Below, in pieces: positions 9,762-16,307 of a DNA stretch of 64,000 nt. The stretch is from contig NZ_JH651384.1 in the NCBI RefSeq assembly GCF_000260135.1, positions 2,607,693-2,671,692 of the forward strand, written 5' to 3'. The notes beneath the pieces are model-generated. The model did not search any database, was not told where the DNA came from, and saw nothing but the letters and a program-made list of their open reading frames with translations. Numbering within the stretch: the first letter of the stretch is position 1; every line of letters starts with the position of its first letter. A program made the position numbers and the translations under genes. The DNA is from Thiothrix nivea DSM 5205 (GTDB taxonomy: Bacteria; Pseudomonadota; Gammaproteobacteria; Thiotrichales; Thiotrichaceae).

Positions 9762-10400
9762 TCAGATGTAAATGCCCTGTTGCATCATCAGCAGGGCATT
9801 CATGGCAACCGCCGCCAGCACGCCACCGCCGTGCGTGCCGCCGACTACGATGCATTCCAGGCCAAGTTCCTCACGCAGATCCCACAGCATCTGTTTGGCG
9901 GGTTCGGCATTGACAAAGCCGCGCGCCGCGCCAATCACCAGGGCTGGCGGGGGAGCGCCTTCCTTGAGGATTTCCAGCAACCGGAACAGGGACGTGGCGG
10001 ATTGCCCGATCAGCACGATACTGCCTGCCAAATAGGGTCTCCAACAATCCACCGCCGTCATCGCGCGGGTCTGCTTGCTGGTTTTGGCAAGGGAAATAAC
10101 GGACGCCTTGCCAAGGAAGCTCAACGGTTCCTGATACAGCAAGCTGCCGTCCAGCGCATGTTTGACCAGCTCGATGTCGTACAGCAGGTTGTTGCGCTTC
10201 TTGATGGCCTTGCGGGCAGCGCTGATGGCATTTTCAGAAAAGCGCACATGGTTGGCCAGTTCCGGGTCGCCGTAGGCACGCACCATCTGGATGACGATCT
10301 GCTGCTGGTCGAGGGTGAAACCGTCCAGCGGTGCGAGTTCACGGATTCTGTCGTAATTCTGCTGGCGGATGCGTTCCGGGTCGCGCAGGTAATTGATCAT
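9762..10400 (-). CDS. Precorrin-8X methylmutase (CobH/CbiC) homologue, catalytic His replaced
   Basis: A 212-residue CobH/CbiC-fold protein. The family block that normally reads RMIHACG, with the catalytic His, here reads QMVRAYGDPELANHVRF (Arg41). The C-terminal PPALVIGAARGFVNA block matches the substrate-loop region. No other cobalamin genes are nearby. The start overlaps the upstream lipoprotein stop (ATGA). The fold assignment is well supported. Because the His that moves the methyl group from C11 to C12 is missing, the methylmutase reaction is doubtful; it may bind a tetrapyrrole or have another role. Confidence 0.85.
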   Translation of the reverse strand: MINYLRDPERIRQQNYDRIRELAPLDGFTLDQQQIVIQMVRAYGDPELANHVRFSENAISAARKAIKKRNNLLYDIELVKHALDGSLLYQEPLSFLGKASVISLAKTSKQTRAMTAVDCWRPYLAGSIVLIGQSATSLFRLLEILKEGAPPPALVIGAARGFVNAEPAKQMLWDLREELGLECIVVGGTHGGGVLAAVAMNALLMMQQGIYI

Positions 10401-11224
10401 CGGGCAACCGGCGCCAGCAGGCTGCCAGCGGGGATCAGGCTGTCGATGTCGTTGTAGCGGATGGTGAATTCCGTCGGCCCCATCGCATACGGCGCGACTT
10501 CGTAAGGATTAAACACGAATGCCAGCCCATTGCCCATGACCCCGAAATTGGTGTTGACCTTGAACAGGTTGTTGGCAAACCAGAATCCGGCCTCTTCCAA
10601 ACTGGCATCCGATGGCAGGTTGCGTGCCTTGCGGAAAGCGCGTTCGCCAGCCTCGTTCAAGGCTTCCTCATAACCCGCTGCCAGCAGATCTTTCAGCGTC
10701 AGTTGCTTGCCGCTGTCCAGATCCAGTACAAAATAACGCTGCCCGCTGAACGGGTGCGCGCCGCCAGTGTAACCGGATTCGCTGTAATTCAATGTGGCGA
10801 GGTGGTCGGCGGCAAAGCTGACCTCAACATGGCGTTCCATTTCCCATAAACCCATCGCTTCGGGCACAGCGTTGTAGTCGTTGACGAACATGGTGGCAAG
10901 TTCATCCAGGGTGGCGGGCTGTTTGCCGTCAGGGTCGCTGTATTCCAGCAATTGCGACTGGATGAACTGGTTAAGCACAGTCACTGCTGCCGGGTTGCCC
11001 GCTTCCAACACCTTGGGATAAGTGACGCGCAGGCTGGCGCAGCGGATGTTTTCCGAGGTGACATCCGCGCTCTCCGTCGGGCATTTGGGGCCGCCCGCAC
11101 GCTGGAATTCCACCCTTTCCACTTTCAGCGGGCCGGAAATGCCGCCCCCCAGGTTCGGGAGTTCCAGTTTGCAACCGGCCAACAACAGCAGACCGGCCAC
11201 GTATACCATTATCCTTGCCAACAT
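10397..11224 (-). CDS. DUF3298/RsiV-like lipoprotein
   Basis: A 275-residue lipoprotein (lipobox LLLLAGC, Cys18). The mature region looks like the DUF4163-DUF3298 pair found in RsiV-type anti-sigma factors and many envelope proteins. The marker is ADHLATLNYSESGYTGGAHP followed by RYFVLDLDSGKQLTLKDLL and the terminal FNPYEVAPYAMGPTEFTI. There is no cytoplasmic anti-sigma domain or neighbouring sigma factor, so a regulatory role is unlikely. Function unknown. Middle of a pdxH-methyltransferase-lipoprotein-CobH-like unit. Confidence 0.8.
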   Translation of the reverse strand: MLARIMVYVAGLLLLAGCKLELPNLGGGISGPLKVERVEFQRAGGPKCPTESADVTSENIRCASLRVTYPKVLEAGNPAAVTVLNQFIQSQLLEYSDPDGKQPATLDELATMFVNDYNAVPEAMGLWEMERHVEVSFAADHLATLNYSESGYTGGAHPFSGQRYFVLDLDSGKQLTLKDLLAAGYEEALNEAGERAFRKARNLPSDASLEEAGFWFANNLFKVNTNFGVMGNGLAFVFNPYEVAPYAMGPTEFTIRYNDIDSLIPAGSLLAPVAR

Positions 11225-11233
11225 GATGATTCC

Positions 11234-11698
11234 TTACCAAAACCAGCGGGGAACCCGCGCCTTGTATTCACGATACGCATCGCCAAACGTTTGTTCCAGA
11301 ATTTTTTCCTCGGGGAGAATTTGTTGCACGTTCAGTACCCGCACGAACAGCGGCAACAGAAGGAACGGGCTGAAACTGCCGAGGTAAATGCCCCAACCGG
11401 TGAGGATAACCAGCATCCCCGCGTACATCGGGTTGCGGGTTCGGCGGTAGGGGCCGGTGGTCACCAATGCCTTGGTGCGTTCCGGGTGCATGGGGTTGAA
11501 GGTGGTGTGGGCGCGGAAAAACAGTTCCAGCGACCAGAAATCCGTCAACAGGGCGAGGCCGACCAGCACTGGCCCGGCCATGTTCCAGGGCGATGGAATC
11601 AGGTGCAATAACGGTAACCACTTATGCAACAGCCACATCAGGCCCAGGAAGGCCAGCAGGTAAACCGGCGGTGGAATTTTGAGTTGCAGCGCATTCAT
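11234..11698 (-). CDS. Isoprenylcysteine carboxyl methyltransferase (ICMT)-like membrane protein
   Basis: A 154-residue membrane protein with four hydrophobic segments. The C-terminal signature YRRTRNPMYAGMLVILTGWG, then EEKILEQTFGDAYREYKARV, is that of the ICMT/PEMT superfamily and contains the SAM-binding and catalytic residues. Bacterial members methylate unknown acceptors, since there are no prenyl-Cys substrates. The start codon overlaps the pdxH stop (ATGA), so it is translationally coupled to it. Confidence 0.88.
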   Translation of the reverse strand: MNALQLKIPPPVYLLAFLGLMWLLHKWLPLLHLIPSPWNMAGPVLVGLALLTDFWSLELFFRAHTTFNPMHPERTKALVTTGPYRRTRNPMYAGMLVILTGWGIYLGSFSPFLLLPLFVRVLNVQQILPEEKILEQTFGDAYREYKARVPRWFW

Positions 11699-12330
11699 GG
11701 CGACAACCTGCCGATTTCCCAGCCATCCGCCGCGCGTCTGTATTCAAAACGGTCATGCAGGCGGTTGGGGCGGCCTTGCCAGAATTCGATGCTGTCGGGA
11801 ACCACGCGGTAGCCACCCCAGAAATCGGGCAAGGGAATCTCGCCCGCGCTGAACTTGCGTTTCATTTCATCCAGCTTCAGTTCCAGCAGTTTGCGCGAGG
11901 TGATGATGGAACTTTGCGCCGATACCCATGCGCCCAACTGGCTGCCGCGCGGGCGGGTGGCGAAGTAGCGCAGCGATTCCAGGGTGGGGATTTTTTCTGC
12001 CCGCCCGGTGATTTCCACCTGCCGCTCCAGTTCCTTCCAGAACAGCAGCAGGGCGACTTGGGGGTTTTCGGTGATCTGTTGCGCTTTCTGGCTGTGGTAG
12101 TTGGTGTAGAAAACAAAACCGTTGGCGTCGAAGGATTTCAGCAGCACCGTGCGCAGGGTGGGTTTACCTGCCGCGGAAGCGGTTGCCACCTGCATGGCGG
12201 TAGGCTCCAGCACCTCGGCCTCGATGGCCTGTTGCAGCCACAGGCTGAACTGCTGGTAGGGGTTGGGGTTGAGGGTGTCGCGGTGCAAACCGGCCTGGGT
12301 GTATTCACGGCGTAAAGAGGCTATATCCAT
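11695..12330 (-). CDS. pdxH: Pyridoxamine 5'-phosphate oxidase
   Basis: FMN enzyme that oxidises pyridoxamine or pyridoxine 5'-phosphate to pyridoxal 5'-phosphate, the last step of vitamin B6 synthesis and salvage. The 211-residue product starts MDIASLRREYTQAGLHRDTL. This ATG gives the usual length; a longer frame adds an unrelated hydrophobic leader. Motifs include TVLLKSFDANGFVFYTNY, SRKLLELKLDEM, the RGSQLGAWVSAQSS block and the C-terminal WQGRPNRLHDRFEYRR, which carries FMN/substrate contacts. First gene of its apparent operon. Confidence 0.96.
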   Translation of the reverse strand: MDIASLRREYTQAGLHRDTLNPNPYQQFSLWLQQAIEAEVLEPTAMQVATASAAGKPTLRTVLLKSFDANGFVFYTNYHSQKAQQITENPQVALLLFWKELERQVEITGRAEKIPTLESLRYFATRPRGSQLGAWVSAQSSIITSRKLLELKLDEMKRKFSAGEIPLPDFWGGYRVVPDSIEFWQGRPNRLHDRFEYRRAADGWEIGRLSP

Positions 12331-12377
12331 TGTTTGGCTCCAGAACGTCAGGCTGGATTTTACCCCAAAATAAAAAA

Positions 12378-12405
12378 GCCAGACCCAAAAAATAACGGGT
12401 CTGGC
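12378..12405 (-). terminator. Rho-independent terminator of the lipoprotein gene
   Basis: Perfect 9-bp stem GCCAGACCC/GGGTCTGGC (12378-12386 with 12397-12405), loop of 10. Read on the minus strand it is followed by a T-rich run (complement of 12367-12377), so it should end transcription from the lipoprotein gene at 12809-12501 before pdxH. Confidence 0.8.
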
Positions 12406-12411
12406 CAAAAA

Positions 12412-12467
12412 GACACAAAGGAAGGGCTAAGACCTTTGTGTCAAAGTGGAGTCCACGATGGACTCCA
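12412..12467. repeat. Two further adjacent hairpins
   Basis: Directly beside the terminator are two more perfect dyads: GACACAAAGG/CCTTTGTGTC (12412-12421 with 12433-12442) and TGGAGTCCA/TGGACTCCA (12447-12455 with 12459-12467). The three hairpins occupy 90 bp between pdxH and the lipoprotein gene. Neither of these two has a T-run. They could stabilise the mRNA 3' end or be remnants of a small mobile repeat. Confidence 0.7.
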
Positions 12468-12500
12468 GGGGCTAACAAATAGGGTTTATAGCATAATCTG

Positions 12501-12809
12501 TTATTGTAGTGAGTAATATTGCTCGATAAATTTTTCTTGTTGTTGTGTTTGCGGGGAAACTGTTCCGGAAACGCCTAACATTGAAGTGGGTAAAGTCATT
12601 GCCTCCAATATTCCCGCCATGGATGGACGGTAAGGCATGGCCGCTGTCATGAACGGGCTTTGGGAAGGTGGCGGCACGGGCATTCCATAAGCACCGTAAG
12701 CACGCTCCTGCCACATACCATATAGCGGTGATTTCTGCATGGTTGAGCAGCCGGACAATAGGGTCGCAGCCAGAGCAAACCATAAAACGCGATTTGTTAT
12801 TGTTTTCAT
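12501..12809 (-). CDS. Small lipoprotein, function unknown
   Basis: A 102-residue protein with a lipoprotein signal (VLWFALAATLLSGC, Cys21). The mature part is short, rich in Pro, Met and Tyr (YGAYGMPVPPPSQSPFMTAA), and ends in a Gln-rich tail. No family recognised. It is followed on the same strand by a good terminator, so it is probably monocistronic. Confidence 0.65.
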   Translation of the reverse strand: MKTITNRVLWFALAATLLSGCSTMQKSPLYGMWQERAYGAYGMPVPPPSQSPFMTAAMPYRPSMAGILEAMTLPTSMLGVSGTVSPQTQQQEKFIEQYYSLQ

Positions 12810-13053
12810 GGCGTTGTTTCAGTGTTTGGGTTCGTGATGGAGGCTATGATGACAAAAGCTAGGGTATATTTGTAGTATTTATGGGATAAGCGGATAGGCT
12901 AGGGGATGGAGTGCCACAAAAGGCCGACAAAGCCTGTTAATGCACGAAAGTGATGGGTAGCAAGCGCTTTCTTTTGCAGTGCATTCGGACAAGCTGGCCG
13001 ATAAACGGTATTATCTGGCAAGCCTGGTTTCCACCTGAATCTTCCGATTGCCA
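12810..13053. other. Intergenic gap before the STAND gene
   Basis: Contains AT-rich stretches (for example around 12865-12890) that could hold divergent promoters, but no box convincing enough to call. An in-frame TGA at 13036-13038 limits the start of the STAND gene to TTG 13048 or ATG 13054. No Shine-Dalgarno sequence is visible before either. Confidence 0.5.
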
Positions 13054-15939
13054 ATGCCCAAGGTTTTCATCAGCTATAGCCATGATTCCGACGAACACCG
13101 CGATTTCGTGCGCGGCATCGCCGATCGCCTGCGTAACGAAGGTGTGGATTGTCTGATCGACCAGTACATCAACGGCTTTCCTCCCGAAGGCTGGCAACGC
13201 TGGATGGAAAACCAGATCGAAGCGTCCGATTTTGTCCTGCTGGTCTGTACGGAAACCTATTTGCGCCGCTATCGTGGGCAGGAAACGCATGGTGGCAAAG
13301 GCGTCAATTTTGAAGGCGTGGTGATTTCTCAGCATCTGTATGACACCTACTATCAAAACGCCAAGTTCATCCCGATCATTCCTGAGCAGGGCAATTACGA
13401 TCATGTGCCTGTGCCGCTCAAGTCGTATTCCACCTACCGTTTGCCGGATGAATATGATGACGTTTACCGGGTGTTGACCGGGCAAGCAAAATACGAGCAG
13501 CCGGAACTTGGGGAAGTACGGCAGTTGGCTGGCAAGGACAAGGTTTTCATCGATCGGCTGCCTACCGTTTCCGGCGGCTTCTTCGGACGCAGGGAAGAAC
13601 TCCAATTGCTGGACGATGCGCTGGAAGACACCCTCACCCCCCAGCCCCCTCTCCCGCAGAGCGGGCGAGGGGGAGGAAGAACTAGCATCATCCAGTTCAT
13701 CGCCGCAGGCGGCACCGGCAAGACCAAACTCCTGCGCCACTGGCTGAACCAGCACGACACCGACATCCCCAACCGCATCGTCTGGTCGTTCTATTCGCAG
13801 GGTTCTGCCGAAGACAAACAGGTGTCCGCCAGCCCGTTTTTTTCGGATGCCTTCAAGGCGCTACGGGCAGACAAAACCGAATTCAGTTCGGAGGAGGAAA
13901 AAGGTGACTACCTCGCCGAACTGCTGATCCGCCACCGCTGCCTGCTGGTGCTGGATGGTCTGGAGCCGCTGCAACACGTCGGCAAGGGCATGGACGGGCG
14001 GCTCAAGGATCGCGCCATCACCCGCCTGCTGCAAAAGCTGGCCGCGCAACACACCAGCCTGTGTATCATTACCACCCGCATCCGCGTGCATGACATCAGC
14101 GACCGCCCGCATGTGCGCAGCGTGGAACTGGATAACCTGCAACCTGCCGATGGCGTAGCTCTGTTGCAATCGCTGGGCGTTAAGGGCACGGCAGCGGAAC
14201 TGGACAAGGCCGTGCGCGAATACGGCTGCCACGCGCTGGCGCTGCATCTGCTGGGCAACGCGCTCACCACCTATCTGGACGGCGACATCCACAAGCGCGA
14301 CACGCTGGATGAACTGTTGGACGAATACGCTGACAGCGGGCGGCACGCCTTCAAGGTCATGCAGGCGTACCAGCAATGGCTGCAAGGCACGCCGGAACTG
14401 CAACTGCTGTACCTGCTGGGGCTGTTCGGCCACCCCATCGAAACCGAAGTGCTGGAAGTACTGTGGGAAGCGCAAATTCCCGGACTCACCACCGACATTC
14501 CGCGCAAGGCATGGCTGAACGCCATCCGCAACCTGCGCGAAAAGCACCGCCTGTTATCCACCCACGAAGGCCGCGATGACCTGCTCGACTGTCACCCGCT
14601 GATCCGCGAATACTTCGGCGGGCAACTGCAAGCACAGCAGCCGGAAGGTTGGCGGCTGGCGCATGAGCGCTTGTATGAGTACTACAAAACGCTGCCGGAA
14701 AAAGAGCTTCCCGGCACACTGGAAGAAATGAAACCATTGTTCAGCTCAGTAGTACATGGATGTGCTGCTGGGTTGCATCAGCAGGTGTTAGATGAGGTTT
14801 ATTGGCCTAGAATTCAGAGGAAGAGTTATTTCAATGTCCGAAAACTAGCAGCGTTTAACGATGATCTTGCCGTTACGGCACATTTTTTCAATACTACATG
14901 GACGACACCGTCAGAAAACATAACTCAGGAAGATAAGGCAAAATTGCTAAATCAGTCAGGGTTTTGTTTGAGAGCTGTAGGCAGATTATCTGAAGCAGCT
15001 GAGGTATTGCAAAAAGGACTTGAGTTTGCAACACAGCAAAAATACTGGGATGAAGTGATAAACGGAGGAAACAACCTGAGTGAATTACAATTAGTTATTG
15101 GAAATATTGATGCGGCAATAGAGCTGGCAGAAATGTCAAAAAAATACACTCAAAAGATAGATAATAAATATCAAAGAGTTAAGGTTGTAATGACTTTGGC
15201 AGATGCTTTTTTACAAAAAGGCGAAAGAAAAAGAGCACTCGATATAGTCCATCGTTTTTTGACAAAAGATAATGGAGAAGGTGATCCGCTAGTAACCCAT
15301 CACCCCAAAAACAACTTTCGATGCACTCAAATTTTACTCGCGCAAAATGAAATCTTCCAAAGCATCTTACTAGCCCAAAATGCACTTAAAGTTACCAGGA
15401 AAAAGAAATTTTTATTGGATAGTGCAAGATGCAGGCTGTCTCTTGGGCAGGCATATTTACAGCAAGATGATTATCAAAAAGCGGATGACTGGTTAAACCA
15501 AGCCACTATTATTTTACGTAAAGCACAAATGCGGGAGTATTTACCAACTGGACTGCTTGCCCGCGCAGCCCTGTACCGTCAAACCTATAACTTTACTCCT
15601 GCCCGGCAGGATTTGCAGGAAGTATTCGACATCGCCGAACCCAGCGGGATGCGGCTGCATTTGACGGATTATCATCTGGAGATGGCGAGGCTGCTGCTGG
15701 CGGAGCAAGAAACCCCTCCTAACCTCCCCTTATCAGGGGAGGAACAAGACGCATCTGCCACCACTGTGCAAGAACACCCCTCCCCTGATAAGGGGAGGAC
15801 GGGAGGGGTTTCTTCAGCCGAACTGTCATTTACTGATCATGTGAATGCAGCGGCGAAGCTGATCGAAGAAACCGGCTACCACCGCCGCGACAAGGAGCTG
15901 GCGGAGTTGCAAAAGCACATTTCATCCACAATGACTTGA
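13054..15939 (+). CDS. SEFIR-STAND NTPase with TPR-like C-terminus (candidate immune protein)
   Basis: About 961 residues. The N-terminal ~140 residues form a SEFIR/TIR-like signalling domain (KVFISYSHDSDEHRDFV, VLLVCTETYLRRYRG, KFIPIIPEQG). A STAND-type NTPase follows, with P-loop AAGGTGKTKLL (Gly219-Thr224), Walker B LLVLDGLEPLQ (Asp301) and a winged-helix-like region. Residues ~640-880 look like tetratricopeptide repeats (LNQSGFCLRAVGRLSEAAEV). This effector-NTPase-sensor layout matches bacterial STAND defence proteins such as the Avs group; that role is inference. Two palindromic repeats lie in frame: residues ~192-211, and ~885-920 near the C-terminus. The TPR part (14.7-15.6 kb) is noticeably AT-richer than the NTPase part, suggesting a mosaic gene. 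Confidence 0.85.
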   Translation: MPKVFISYSHDSDEHRDFVRGIADRLRNEGVDCLIDQYINGFPPEGWQRWMENQIEASDFVLLVCTETYLRRYRGQETHGGKGVNFEGVVISQHLYDTYYQNAKFIPIIPEQGNYDHVPVPLKSYSTYRLPDEYDDVYRVLTGQAKYEQPELGEVRQLAGKDKVFIDRLPTVSGGFFGRREELQLLDDALEDTLTPQPPLPQSGRGGGRTSIIQFIAAGGTGKTKLLRHWLNQHDTDIPNRIVWSFYSQGSAEDKQVSASPFFSDAFKALRADKTEFSSEEEKGDYLAELLIRHRCLLVLDGLEPLQHVGKGMDGRLKDRAITRLLQKLAAQHTSLCIITTRIRVHDISDRPHVRSVELDNLQPADGVALLQSLGVKGTAAELDKAVREYGCHALALHLLGNALTTYLDGDIHKRDTLDELLDEYADSGRHAFKVMQAYQQWLQGTPELQLLYLLGLFGHPIETEVLEVLWEAQIPGLTTDIPRKAWLNAIRNLREKHRLLSTHEGRDDLLDCHPLIREYFGGQLQAQQPEGWRLAHERLYEYYKTLPEKELPGTLEEMKPLFSSVVHGCAAGLHQQVLDEVYWPRIQRKSYFNVRKLAAFNDDLAVTAHFFNTTWTTPSENITQEDKAKLLNQSGFCLRAVGRLSEAAEVLQKGLEFATQQKYWDEVINGGNNLSELQLVIGNIDAAIELAEMSKKYTQKIDNKYQRVKVVMTLADAFLQKGERKRALDIVHRFLTKDNGEGDPLVTHHPKNNFRCTQILLAQNEIFQSILLAQNALKVTRKKKFLLDSARCRLSLGQAYLQQDDYQKADDWLNQATIILRKAQMREYLPTGLLARAALYRQTYNFTPARQDLQEVFDIAEPSGMRLHLTDYHLEMARLLLAEQETPPNLPLSGEEQDASATTVQEHPSPDKGRTGGVSSAELSFTDHVNAAAKLIEETGYHRRDKELAELQKHISSTMT
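13645..13673. repeat. Intragenic GC-rich hairpin in the STAND gene
   Basis: Stem CCCCCTCTCCCGC (13645-13657) with GCGGGCGAGGGGG (13661-13673), one mismatch, inside a longer C-rich/G-rich tract (13630-13677). Translated in frame as a Pro/Gly-rich loop between the SEFIR and NTPase domains. It is a different sequence subtype from the TTGCCAGG and TTATCAGG elements elsewhere in the window. Confidence 0.75.
15709..15812. repeat. Compound palindromic element in frame, STAND C-terminus
   Basis: 104 bp bounded by perfect 11-bp arms GAAACCCCTCC (15709-15719) and GGAGGGGTTTC (15802-15812). Inside are two hairpins, CCTCCCCT-TATC-AGGGGAGG (15723-15742) and CCTCCCCT-GATA-AGGGGAGG (15779-15798). It is read through in frame ([13 protein letters not shown] ... 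PSPDKGRTGGVSS). It shares its layout with the elements between ureA/ureB and ureF/ureG. Confidence 0.9.
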
Positions 15940-15995
15940 ATCCAGTTTAAACACATTCCAATATACACATATTACGTGTACACGGAGGCTGTGCC

Positions 15996-16307
15996 ATGAA
16001 CATCACCCTTTCCGTTGACGACAAGCCGGTCAACGATGCCCGCAAGATCGCATCCGACATGGGCAAAAACCTGAATCAGATCATCCGCGAGTATCTGGAA
16101 AATCTGACCCGCCAGCAAAAAGCCGAAGCTGATGCAGCCACCCGCAAACTCTCTGTGCCAGTGGAAACCGCCCGCCGCAAGATCGAACTGCTTAGCTCTC
16201 GCACGGATGTATTCAGCATTGCACCGGAAGACATTGTGCAAGCGATTGATATACACCGCCTGCACAGTTTGAAATCACCCCTTACGCTGCGCATCCAGCA
16301 CCGATGA
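15996..16307 (+). pseudogene. VapB-like antitoxin fused to a VapC (PIN) fragment, probable decayed toxin-antitoxin module
   Basis: 103-codon frame. The N-terminal ~45 residues (MNITLSVDDKPVNDARKIAS, then GKNLNQIIREYLENL) look like a ribbon-helix-helix VapB/DUF6364 antitoxin. The C-terminal part (VPVETARRKIELLSSRTDVF, then PEDIVQAIDIHRLHSLKS) resembles the middle of a VapC PIN domain, where the family normally continues into WDALI with a catalytic Asp. That segment, and the PIN N-terminus with its first Asp, are missing. An internal deletion joining antitoxin to toxin plus a 3' truncation would explain this. The frame overlaps the convergent relA end by 33 bp. Confidence 0.55.
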
